64,000 nucleotides of DNA from Alligator mississippiensis (lineage: Eukaryota > Chordata > Crocodylia > Alligatoridae), in contig NC_081826.1 of assembly GCF_030867095.1 (NCBI RefSeq), positions 38,356,001 to 38,420,000 of the forward strand, in the 5' to 3' direction. Below are positions 10,766 to 21,946 of the stretch, piece by piece. The stretch's first letter is position 1, and each line of letters starts with the position of its first letter. The position numbers and the translations under genes were made by a program. Below the pieces are notes generated by a model that saw nothing but the letters and a program-made list of their open reading frames with translations, ran no database searches and was not told the origin of the DNA.

Positions 10766-12319
10766 CCAGACACTTAAGTTATGTGACTGATTATAGTCTG
10801 AGCGATCCTCGGTTCTCTGATGAATTCAAGCTCTGGGACCACATTCACATTTGAAATGGAATCTGTACCTAGGTCTAAGTAGCCCACCAGTAGTAGTGGG
10901 CACTTTGGGAATGCTTTGAAATTGTTAATGCAGCTAAAAAGGTTTGGGGCTCACTGAAACAGCTGCTCGATGTATCAGGTATTCTACTGGGTCAGACACG
11001 ACTGCTCTCTGACACTGCTGTGCACCACCCAGCAAGGATTCTGTATGCCTGGTACATCACATAATGAAGCAATTTTACCATATATATATATCATCTACCA
11101 TTTGGTGCTGTCAGGCAGTTTGCAAAGTACTGTATCCTTTCTGCCTTGCTCTCTGCCATTTGTGACCAAACATCGGCTCTTCTATGTCAGAGCTGGGCAA
11201 TAAGCAGCGTGCTTTCAAAATGTCCCTTTTAGTTTCTTTATGTTGGATGACACTGTTCTTTGCATTGTTTTTGTATTGTGAGTAATCTATTGTTTCCTCT
11301 TTTTGTCTCGCGCTTTCTTTTCTCTAGCCAGGTTTAAGTGCTCCAGCATGCCATAATTAAAAATTACTGTGCCTTTAAAGTTCTTAGCATAGCCTCACTT
11401 ACTATGCCTTTTTTTTTTTTTAAGGTCATTGCCACTTATAAAATGGTCGACAGCTGGCTTCCTGTACAGGTTAATACTTTTCTGTCACTCAAAGATGGAG
11501 TCTGTTACAGGAAGAAGCTTGTATTTTATTGCAAAGGGAATCACAACATAGAACATTTTGCCTTTAAGAGGCTCATGGTACTGTTTAAAGTGAATAGGCA
11601 AAGCACTGGGGATACCACAGGTCTGTTTTTACCAAGTCCTTCCTTTGAATATAACCTGTCACTCTCTGGGCAGAATTTAACTCTCTGCCTGTGCCATTTC
11701 CCTTAATTCTGGTTTCAGGCCCATGTATGCAGCTTCTTGAAGTCTGGATCTTTTGTTTTGCTTCTCTGGCAGCTTTTCTGCAGGACAAAGCTGATGCTGT
11801 TCTTGATTCCTGGCCCTCTAGTGTGAAGACTGGGAAACACTGAGCACGTGCAACACAAAAGTCAGCACAGTGACGCCCTGGCCCTGGCCTGGCCCAACCC
11901 AGATTAAGCAATCATGAAACTGGAATGCATCCTTGATTGCACTAATAACTTCCTGCTAGTTGTCTTACTAACCTATTAAGTTTGCCTTAACAGGTAAAGC
12001 TGCATATGTATCAGCTCAGCAGAACATCAGTTTACAGTCCCAGTTAAGGTACCTCTGGAACCAAATGAGACTACAGCTGGTATAAAGTGACAGCGATTCC
12101 ATTGAAGGCAACGGAGGTATGTGAGAGGAGAAGTAGATAAATTTGAGGGACTGTGAGAGGCAGGAATCCCTGGAAAAAGACACAGGAAGATGAAATGATT
12201 CACTGTGGCTACTAGTATAAAAGTAAGCCTGTCCTTAATGCCAAAGGAGTGGCAGCCCATGCAGCTCTTCCCCTGAAAAAGGGAGCATGATTGTTGAAAG
12301 CCTGGTGAAGTGCTGATAG

Positions 12320-12545
12320 GTTCAGACAAGGTTCTTTGGGTAGATGTGATATCTTTTATTAGTTGGACAACAGTTTCCAACTATTTCAACTAGAAATAGT
12401 TGGGGAAAATTGTTCTTTGCAAGCTTTCGGCACAAACACCTTTCTTCGGGCAAAGGGAGACGTCTGTTGTCGTTTTGTGTGCTCTCCTGGGTAGAATAGA
12501 AGCCAAAATGCAGGTCTGTGAAAATGCAAATGTGTAGCAGTGAGG
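12320..12545 (+). repeat. Dispersed GATATCTTTTATTAG repeat, copy 2 (headless)
   Basis: Begins within the element at CAGACAAGGTTCTTTGGG, then GATATCTTTTATTAG, AAATAGTTGGGG, TTTGCAAGCTTTCGG and CACCTTTCTTCGGG. Shares the 3' extension CCTGG-TAGAAT with copy 1. Confidence 0.75.
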
Positions 12546-12589
12546 ATCAGAGGGGTGGAAGACAATAGGTGCGAGACAGGAGGGTTGCA

Positions 12590-13038
12590 CTGCTCCCGGA
12601 GCAGCTACAGTGGCATGCAAAGCCCAGCATGCACTGGCAGCCGCCTCCACCCTGAGCACAGATTGGGGTGGGGGGGTACATGCCCTGTAGGCCTCCAGCG
12701 GGGTGCATACAGTGGCAGGAGCTCCCCTCCCGCCCCATGCCCCTGGACAAGCCACCCAGGCTCCAATTGTCCCACAACCCAGCCTGGCCAAGGCCCCATT
12801 CACTCCAGCCCCTGCCCATGTCTGTGCCCCGCTCCCTCCCGCACCTCAGGGGCCTCTATCTGCCCCCTCCCCCTGCCCCCCAGCCCTTTTGTCTCCCCCA
12901 GACTTACCTGCTGGGGTGGAGTGAGGCATGTGCACACATGCATTCAGCCCCCCCAAATAATTTTAATATAAAGGGGTACATGAGCTGAAACTTTGGGACA
13001 GAAGGGGTACACTTGTTAAAATAGGTTGAAAACCCCTG
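12590..13038. mobile_element. hAT-type non-autonomous element, right end clear
   Basis: Ends with GGTTGAAAACCCCTG (reverse of the CAGGGGTTTTCAACC hAT end) at 13024-13038, preceded by ACTTTGGGACAGAAGGGGTA, typical of reptile hAT elements. The GC-rich interior resembles 7570-8830. I could not fix the left end or a target duplication. Confidence 0.55.
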
Positions 13039-13049
13039 AGATAATCATT

Positions 13050-15670
13050 CAGGAGCTGAATCACTTAGACAACCCATTTACAAATGCTAGGGTGTTTAAG
13101 GTCCCTCCATCACTCATTTCATGGCAGCATCAGCAAGAGGTTGTGTCTTTGTGATTTTACATGACTGTATCATTGCAGCAGTTTCATGTGCGGATGTATG
13201 ATCTGTTGTGATGCAATCCATGGGGCAGTTAACATAGGACATAATGGGTAGTTTGTCTGAGCTGCTAGGTGAGACCTTTTGAAAACAGGATCAGTTTAGA
13301 TACCCTACTAAGGAATATGTTTATTTTAAAATATAGTAACATGTCTACTGCCACCTACAATAGCATCATCATCATAGCTACACTGCATGCCAGAGCCACT
13401 TGGACATTTCAGGACCAGGAAGCATGGTGCTAAAATACTTCTTTCCTGAAATTCATGCTCTTACAGCTTGAATTACGAGAGGAAATATCTTAACTGTCAG
13501 TAGTACAGGGCATATGACCCACTGTTCAAAAGTTCTGATTGTAGACAGGAGAGGGTTATGGGAGACTGACACCCCAGTCAGTATTTCACAAAAAATAGAG
13601 TAGATAGCACATACGCGGGCATGTTTCCCTGACAGCATTTTATAACAAGAATTGTGCTTTAGGGAAAAAGAAAACATTGCCATCTATATTTGAGTCACAT
13701 TTATGAAGTAACCACAATCTCTCCTCCTCCTCTTGGAGGCAGAGGAAGCAATTCCTTCTCTTTCCCCATTTATCTTATTTTTCTACGTCCTTCCTGAGCT
13801 GTATTAAGGAAATGGAAATATAGTGTTTCATATGTTCAAGGAGCTCACTTACAAAATAGGCCTTAAAATGAGGAAGCATAAAGTGTTTTACTAATGGACA
13901 ACAGGAATTTCTACTATCTATAGCTTTGAGCTTTGGAATCGTTTTTCTTCTTGGATCTGTTTCTTTTTTTTAAACAAATTAGTTTGAATTTGGCATTGGC
14001 ACTGCCTGAGAGATTATCTACTATTGAAAAGCATATTTGAATTAAGTAGGCCAGCAAAAGCAAACAGCTTTATCAGCCTTGCACTCAGCTGGTTTAAAGA
14101 AACTGGCACTCCTTTTGAAAGCTACATGTCTCTTCCTTATCTCTGGGACACAGATCCTGGGCCTTTTAGCTTTCACAATAGTATTTCAGTATATGGTACA
14201 GCACCACAACAGTTTGGAAAGGGAAAACTTGAGAAGGGCAAGAGAGATCTTGCAATACCTGATCTCAGCAATGCAGCACTTGTGTCAGGTCAGAACACTA
14301 TTTTCTAAATCAAGGATTACCTGTGGTTTTTCAACAATGATTTAGAAAATTGAACTACAAATCCAGGATTAGCACATTTTTAAAAAGTATTTCCCCAATC
14401 AAATTACATGGCAGAGTCTGATCTATATTTATCGTTTTCAAGGATTAAATGCTATTTAGCAAGCTTCACCAGATAATTATTAATATATTAACATTTGAAA
14501 CTCCATTTCCCATGGGCCAGGGGAAAAGGATCTGTTACACTGTTAACCTATTTTATTAATTTCATTACTTCCACTGCAATCTAGAAGAAGAAATAAATAC
14601 CAGATGATAACATTTTTTGCTACAAAGGGTAATCTTGTATCTATTTGAAACCAACCATTCTACCGGTTCAGCTTTGTTTACAGAGACATATGATTTTTAT
14701 TAAACTTTGTGTAAGGATTCTGGGCTGAATGTAGAAGAAGAAATCTGTAAAGACTGTGAAATAGTTAACCAACTACTACTGGTTAATATACTGGGCAAAC
14801 TTTGCTTTTGTTCTCCTGTATAATAGTGTCAGGATCTATAATGAGAATATTATCACTCCATCTCATCTCCTAATTCTTCCCTTTGTGTTCATTTTGTCCA
14901 GGTTGGCAAAGGCAGCCATAAATTACATCTCCCTGAACCTGGCTTCAAAAGGAGACCTACTTTTGAGGGTAAGTCTCCTATTTTGCAAGGCAACCATCTT
15001 CCCTCACAACTTCTGCTCTACAGGAGAAAGTTTCAGCTGCAGTCAGGTGTCATTAGCATCTACAATGAGAAGGGAATCTAAAGAACATGGCTATTTCCTT
15101 TCCCCATAGTCTCCTTCATGGAAGGTGGTCACAGCCTGTGCATGTGGTAGCAAACCTCTACCAGGCAGGTGATCAATCATATAGAAGTCAAAGAGTATCA
15201 CAGCCAAAATGAACCCCCAAGAGATGTGAGCTTAGTAAAGGTCAACATTCACTTTCCCACTGAGATTCTTTGCTGGGTCTACACTATACAGGAAAAGACC
15301 TCGCATCCAAAATTACCTAGCAGGGACTTCGGATTATAACGCACTTTGGCCTTGATTTAGTAACATACTTAAGCATGTCCCTAGTTCCAAACATGTGAAC
15401 CATTCTATCAATTCAGCTGGGCCACTTGTGTGCCTAATGTTATATATAGGCTTAAGTACTATGCTAAACTGGGCCTTTCATGAATAAATACTCCTTCTCA
15501 ATCCACTTACCTCTCATCTCCTCCTAGTCCAGCTAGTACAATCCATATAGACCCAGTGAGCAACATCCTTGTGAAAGAAAATTAAGGAAATCCCCTATGT
15601 CTAGGTATGGGGGGAGGGGAGAAGGGCTGTTGAGAGGGAATTGTAGTAACCTTGAATTTAAATGAGAGAA
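13050..15670. other. Intergenic, nothing recognised
   Basis: AT-rich unique-looking DNA with no coding or repeat signal that I can support. The same is true of 1-1400, 1900-2640, 11000-12300, 16000-17900, 18250-19340 and 23800-26000 apart from listed repeats. Confidence 0.6.
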
Positions 15671-15677
15671 AAGTAAA

Positions 15678-15905
15678 AGGGTGCCTGTACATGAGCCTGG
15701 TGGCTGCTCCAATGCGCTGTAATTACAGCACCTCAGAGCAGACTCAATTAATCGAGTCTGCTGGAGTGTGGTAATTACCTTGCTCCAGCTAGCCTCTGTA
15801 TCTCATGTATCAGCGTCCCCACACTTCAAAATGGCAGCAACAATACTGATACATGACATACTCTGGGTGCTTTAATTAAAGCATCCTCCCACCCAGTCTT
15901 GGAAC
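15678..15905. mobile_element. Hairpin MITE, copy A
   Basis: Starts AGGGTGCCTGTACATGAGC. It shares with 17925-18215 the segments CTGTAATTA, TTAAT..GAGTCTGCTGG, GTGTGGTAATTACC, and TCTCATGTATCAGC. The inner part folds back (TGTATCAGCGTCCCC with ACTGATACATGA). Confidence 0.6.
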
Positions 15906-17924
15906 AGGTATAAAAACAGCCATAAATGTTTAAAGGAAAAAAATCCCACAGGGCAGGTCAACCATAGGAAGGGAGGCAAGGTTTTCACAATGAGATGGCT
16001 AACTCAAGTTTAGGTCTCTCTCAATGCCAGTGGAGAATGAGGCACAAGATAAAATTATCTGTATATAGCCAGTCAAGGAAAACCCCTAAACTCCCCCATA
16101 CCATTACCTTGACCAGCTACACTGAGGTGAAACTAACCTGTCTTAGGTATCAGAAGATTTTACAGTGGCTAAATCATTTAAAAACACACACTTTTCCTAG
16201 TAAAGATATTGTCTACAAGGAGACAGAACCCTTGTCTCAAATGTATTCATAGTTATTAGAATTTCATGGTTAAGTTTTTCATTCCACAACAAAGCCAAAA
16301 GTATGGCAATAAACTCTTAAAGTTCTCCAGGTACCCTTTATTTTTCCCCAGTATTGATAACAGCTAGAGTTTAGATGCTACTGGGGCCACAAAATCAAAT
16401 GCTGGGCCAGTTCATCAAGGGTTCTCAGACTGAGAACATAGTTTACAAGACTAAGCTATTTTTAATCCTTTAAGTGACTGCATAAGATATCTACTAAATC
16501 TGCAGTTACACTGCAACTTGACAGGACTCCTGGCTTCTGTGCAAATCAAACTTCATCTATCAACAATCAATATATAGAGAAGAAATTAGAAGCATTGTTT
16601 CTTCACATTCATGGGGGAAGGAAATAGGAGAATTCTCTACGCCCTCTGGCTTTTTTCTTTCCTGACCAAAATCGCCTGGATCTTAATCAGGCTTCAACTG
16701 ACTTGCCTGAGGGTATTAAATGACACCTTTTCTATTTGAATCAGCTGGAACAAAAAATTAGTGAACTTTCCAGAGATAATTAAATCAAGTCTGACTGCCC
16801 AGGAAGCAAGCTCCTTTTCTCCAAAATAAATCACCTGGGACTTCCTTGTCACTACGATAGTGTAGTCTGGTTTCAAAGGTACTCAAGAATCAATCTGTAG
16901 GAGAAGTTTGCCTAAAACCAGGAGATCACTGCAGCTCTCTTGGAGAGGAACTCTAGAGACTGATGTAATATAACAAAACTGATTACAGGTAATTTTTAAA
17001 TCATCTTTATCTTACCTCTAAATCAGCACCTACTTAGATTAACTTTTACCAAGTTAAGACTAACTCAACCTTTCTGATCTTGTGCTATTTTGATGCAACT
17101 CTTCCTGCTTCCAGTAAATTTTGCTTAATAAGAATCATTAAGTCAGATTGTATGTTGTGTGAGACACTTGGTCTGTTCAAAGATCAAAATAAGTTTTTTG
17201 ACTACTCCATGAGTCAAAGAGAATTTGAAGAACAATTTGTTATACACTAATTGCTAAAGGTGTATCAGTTTTCTACTATAAATGCTGCTGGATTAACAAA
17301 TTATAACAAACCTGTTTACAGGGACTAATCTGTTAGACACCAAATCCTAAATTGCTCAAGGTACTTGATAAGAACCAAGGATAACATGGGGTGGGAAATC
17401 ATGAGTTTAATAGAAGATATGCATGCATAATGCCAGCATGCTGTATCCAACTTCGGGACAATAGCTGAGATCCAAACTCGTTAGCAATTTAAAAATGTGT
17501 GTGTTCACTATTGTGCTATGCATTTATTTAGCTTTCACTCTAGTAGTATCTGAACAACTCATAAAAGTGTGTGTATGTATTAGGCCTCCTGAGAAGGAAG
17601 GAATAGTTTGTCTTCCAGGAAGCGTAAAAAGATGCAGACTTCAAGGCTCAGCTCCAGAAAAGAAGGCATAAGCAGCTGAAGTAGAACACGAGCACCTCAG
17701 TGTACATAGGTCTACAACTGCTCTCCTGAAAGCTCCCGCTTGACCTGGTAAGTATTCTCCAAGCCCACTGAATGCTTGCTGTTAGAATTAAGCTTCCTAC
17801 AAAATGGAGTTGTGGCCACCACTTGCTGTTAAAGCACAACCAAAGGAGGAAGAGGTGATTAGCGGTTAGTACACTTGTCTAACATGCCCTATTTGAACAT
17901 GAGCCAGGTTATATATCAGCCAAG

Positions 17925-18215
17925 ATGCTGCTCTGACACTGTAATTATAGCACATCACAGAAGACTCAGTTAATCAAGTCTGCTGGAGTGTGGTAATTAC
18001 CATGCTGCAGCTAGCCTCCACGTCTCATGTATCAGCATCCCTGCACTCCAAAATGGTGGCAGGGGTGCTTTATCTAGAGCTCATTCAATGAGCTTTAGAT
18101 AAACCACCCCCACTGCTATTTTAAAGCATGGGGACGTTGATACACGAGATGCTCCAGGCACTTCAATTAGAGTGACTTTCAGAGCTGCTCTAATTAAAGC
18201 AGCCTGCCGTCCCTT
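17925..18215. mobile_element. Hairpin MITE, copy B, long palindrome
   Basis: A palindrome centred at about 18085: TTTATCTAGAGCTCATT mirrors AATGAGCTTTAGATAAA, and the pairing extends outward for some 65 nt per arm (TGTATCAGCATCCC with GGACGTTGATACAC). Related to 15678-15905 but with a much longer fold-back. Confidence 0.65.
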
Positions 18216-18265
18216 GGAGCACCCCTCAGGTTTAATTTCCTCCTCTAACTGAGAGGTTTTAAATC

Positions 18266-18281
18266 TCTCTCTCTCTCTCTT
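18266..18281 (+). repeat. Short CT microsatellite
   Basis: Uninterrupted CT dinucleotides, about eight units. Confidence 0.8.
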
Positions 18282-19354
18282 ATCCCAGAAGAGTACCATA
18301 AATACTGAGAATGTAAGCTTGGCTTCTGAGGTAGGGATAGGGGAAAGGATAAGGGGGTAAGTTCTGCCCTCCTGTTGAAATCATTCTACTGTGCAGCAAA
18401 ATGCAAAATTCATGGGGTCAGAGAGGGAACATAAGGGAACCTGTCACTGAACCTTAGTGCAGAGTTTGGCTACAGTCCAGAGAGGCACTTTATCTGCCCT
18501 GTGCAACCAAGGAGCTTCTGCAGTATTTTGGCAGTGGAGGGCTTCTTCCAGGCAGCGGGGAAAAGTAGCACCACTATGAGATGTGTGGTGGGGCAGTGGT
18601 TGTGGTTCCAGCTCAAGAGGCAGTGCAGGCTGGGTTGGTAGTGGCTCAAACTCAGACCTAAGCTCTGTTAATGTGCCACCCCTGCTGCAACCTGGCCTAG
18701 GGGCACTTGCTTTGGAGTGGAGAGGAGTCCTGGAGTCTGGCCCCTGCTTCAGCTACCCAATAGCTATTTAGTGTACAATACAGAAACAGTATTGGCAGCT
18801 GCCCTCTAAGGCAAATGCCATAACTGAAAGCCTACAGAGTCAGGCTAACTCTTTTATCTTCTTTCTGGCTCCACAAATCTTGAATTCTTTATTGATGAGT
18901 GAAACAATTTTAGCAGGCAAGTGCTCCTGCTCCAGAACTGCTAACAGTCTCATGGTTAGGAAGTTGGGACATGTTGGTTGGAATCCTTTCAGAAAGAATT
19001 GAAACTACATCTCCTACTTCCTGAACAAGTGCTTTACTCACTAAGCCATTGCATAAGGAGGACCTCCTCCTCTGTGTGTATCTTAAGAGATAAAAGGAAG
19101 GATGTAGGCACTGACCTTCAGTAGGATTCTGAGCTGTGGATCCACAGTAGGTGGAGTTGCTTGCCTGTACTTGTGTGAAGCACCCAGACAGGGCTAACAG
19201 TTGAGATTAAACTCCCTCCTCAGGATTTCCTTGTGGCTATAGGCAGCTCTTTATTCTGCTTGCTGGTTGTTTTGGAATCCAGTCCAAAACAGTGAACTCT
19301 TTTCCCAATCCCAATTTGTAGGCATCTGAGTCTTTTACTGGATCTAGGCCTTCA

Positions 19355-19465
19355 GTTACTTGTCCAAAGTTATACAGCAAGCCTACATCAGTCCCTAATA
19401 ATGAGAACCTGAGCTCAGGTCAGTCATGTAACTGCGGGACCATCGGCTTGTGCTCTAAGGACTGT
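19355..19465 (-). repeat. MIR SINE fragment, antisense
   Basis: TTACTTGTCCAAAGTTATACAGCAA and the later GAGAACCTGAGCTCAGGTCAGTC, then CGGCTTGTGCTCTAAGGA, follow the reverse of the MIR core and head as recalled. Strongly diverged, so ancient. Confidence 0.65.
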
Positions 19466-20200
19466 CCTAGATGACATCTTGCAAAACAAACTTTAAAGGA
19501 ATTTGGGACAATTAGTGAAAGGAACACCAGAGCAGGGCTGAAATTGCTTGGTTGACCTTAACTTCATAGTTCTGCATTTCCTAAATTATGGCTGTTCCTT
19601 TTAAAAAGGGAAGTTCAATTTCTAGCTCCAGCATTTTGTGGTTATGTTTGAAACTATGTTAAGGGTTTCCTAATGCATTCTGTTTTAAGTTTTCAGCAAA
19701 AATAATTCAGTTGTTTAAGTGAACAAAGTAAGGGGAACACTGTTCTGCTGGAGGGAGGGAAGAATCTTACCACTGTTTAATTGTAAGGCTCCCACACCTA
19801 TATGCTTGGAGACTTGCCTGAAGCCAGACAGGTGACTTTTTACCACCTCTGTTAAAATTCACTGAACTGTAAATTCACTGAACTGTAAATCTCTGAAAAT
19901 GACTGCTAGCGCATTTTCCTTAGAGACTGGCAACCACTTTCACCTCTGCCAAGCAGAATGCAATTTCTTCTCCTAACTGCCAAGCCAGTGAAACTGTGAG
20001 CTGGGAAAAGCCTTTCTGAGCAATCGGTATGCCCTTGCTATGCCCAGACAGAATAGAAGAGAAGAGCAATATAACTTGAAAGCAGAAGGATGAGGAATAA
20101 GGACAGAAGTAGAGTGGGAGGTGAGCAGGGGGACAGAGACAAGAATGCAAAGATTAATCTTGTCCAGCAACCTGTCTCTGGCAGCAGCAAGGAATGGATG

Positions 20201-20684
20201 CTTTAGAGCAGTGGTGCTCTCAACCTTCTTTCCTGGTGGGCTCGATAGACAGTGCCAAGTTGCTCAGCAGGCCAGATCCAGCCCATGACCCCAATCTGGT
20301 GCCTGGGGTGGGTTTATTGGGGTCCCATCCAGTTGCACAGAGTGGGGCGGGGGAGGGCAGCTGGGCCCCAATTCAGGGAGGGAAGGAGGCATGGCCCAGC
20401 CTCTGTGGGGGATGGGAGGGTAGGCAAGGTCCAGCTTTAACCCAGCTGCTGGTGGGAGGGAGGGCCCCAATTCACCTGTGTGGAGAAGGGGCCTGGCCTG
20501 GTCCCATATGGCTGTGCAGGAAGAGGGGAATTTGGCAGCAGGGGAGGGCGGTTGTACAGTATTACTGACCACTGCTCCCCTGCTGCCAGATTTCCTGACC
20601 TGTGGTGAGCCCTGCAGGCTAGATGCTATGACTGCAGTCTGCATTTGGCCCATGGGTCAGAAGTTGAGCACCCTTGCTTTAGAG
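20201..20684. mobile_element. hAT non-autonomous element 1 of a tandem of three
   Basis: Element 20209-20676 (468 bp). Left end CAGTGGTGCTCTCAACC; right end GTTGAGCACCCTTG. Flanked by identical octamers CTTTAGAG at 20201-20208 and 20677-20684. GC-rich interior without transposase. Confidence 0.8.
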
Positions 20685-21024
20685 CAGTGGTCTTCAACCT
20701 CCTTATGACTATGACATCTCTGTCCATAACTTTTTTCTGAATTTAGAGACAGGCCATTAAAAAAGGGAGTGAAACTAACTTTTGCAGTACAGAAAAACAA
20801 CAGAGCAATTCTCAAGTTGCAGTGAACTGGAAAAGACCACAACAGTTTACAAAGCTTTTGAAACAATGGATTTCTATTTGAAATCTCTTAATTCATCTTG
20901 TGAATCATGTATAGGTATTTGCATGCTTAACAGTGCTTATATTGTGGCAACCTGGGGCACCCTTAAGGCTCTTGTGCCACCTTAGGGCACTGTGACACCA
21001 TGATTGAGAGTGACCACTTTAGAG
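20677..21024. mobile_element. hAT non-autonomous element 2 of the tandem
   Basis: Element 20685-21016 (332 bp). Left end CAGTGGTCTTCAACCTCC; right end ATTGAGAGTGACCA, missing the last few bases. Flanked by CTTTAGAG at 20677-20684 (shared with element 1) and at 21017-21024. Confidence 0.75.
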
Positions 21025-21249
21025 CAGGGGTGCTCAACTTCTGACCCATGCACCAGATCTAGCCCCTAAGGTTATGTCATCCAGCCTGTAGAGCACCCCT
21101 GAACCTCGGGGGAGCTTGGTGAGTTGTGACCCTGCGTATTGGATTGGGTACACCTAGTGGCACAAGGCCCAATCTCAGTGGGCGGGCCAGCACCCTGCAC
21201 CATTCATCTGGTTTGTGGGGCCAAAACCTTGAGCACCACTGCCTTGGAG
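21017..21249. mobile_element. hAT non-autonomous element 3 of the tandem
   Basis: Element 21025-21241 (217 bp). Left end CAGGGGTGCTCAACTTC; right end CTTGAGCACCACTG. Flanked by CTTTAGAG (21017-21024) and CCTTGGAG (21242-21249, 6 of 8). Its left 26 bases are almost identical to the inverted right end of element 1, so the two are the same family in opposite orientation. Confidence 0.8.
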
Positions 21250-21403
21250 AAAATAATAGGGTCAGGCAGGGGAAAGGTGACAAGCTAGAGAACAGGGTAA
21301 AAGGGGCATCAGCAAATATCTGTGAAACCCACTGACAAAACGCATGTTTCCTCCTACTGCTGCCCAATAAAGAATGGCAGCCTACAGTTAGTCTGGACCA
21401 TGG

Positions 21404-21789
21404 ATATAAAGCAAGGGTGTCAAAGATCTGGGTTACAGAGCCCTACCATCTGGCCCACAGTACTGCCTGTAGGTCTTAGACTGGACCAGACCATGCACTG
21501 CATGCAGTGCCCATGCTGAGCCAGCCCTATATGCTGGATCCCACAGGCTGGACCCAACATACAGAGTTAGGATCCAAACTAGCCCTGTGTGCTGGGCCCA
21601 GCATGAAGCACTAGTCCAGCATATTGCATATGCAACACATGGGGAGGGAGCTGGACCATACTGCATGCACATCTGCACACTGAACATGTGCTGGTTCTGG
21701 CATGCAGGCCTGGTCTGTAGGCCTGATCTAGTCCTGTGCCCTTCCTACAGCCTGTTGGTCTGCATGAGTTTGATAACCCTGATCTAAAG
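21404..21789. mobile_element. Fourth hAT non-autonomous element nearby
   Basis: Element 21412-21781 (370 bp). Left end CAAGGGTGTCAAAGATC; right end TTTGATAACCCTG. Flanked by ATATAAAG (21404-21411) and ATCTAAAG (21782-21789), 7 of 8 alike. Contains AC/GT-rich CTGGACCA and GGGCCCAGCATG segments; no coding. Confidence 0.75.
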
Positions 21790-21856
21790 GTTCCCACTGT
21801 ACTGATGAGGGGTTAAAATAGTTCTGCATGCCTAAATGCTTTTTATTCTCGTTACA

Positions 21857-21946
21857 GGGGTGTAGGTTTGTAGCCGTGTTGGTCTAAGGACATAAGCAAA
21901 CAAGGTTTCTTCAGATGAATCTGATATCTTTTATTAGACCAACTTA
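21857..21946 (+). repeat. Dispersed GATATCTTTTATTAGACC repeat, copy 3, left part
   Basis: GTGTAGGTTTGTAGCCGTGT, TGGTCTAAGG, GCAAACAAGG, GATATCTTTTATTAGACC, then AACTTA, where a CR1 begins. The repeat resumes at about 23523 (AATAGTTGGGGG). Confidence 0.8.

Noticed and set aside
17846-17900. Possible tRNA-like sequence (AGCGGTTAGTACACTTGTCT)
   Set aside because: Resembles an A box only; no matching B box at the right distance and no cloverleaf acceptor stem.
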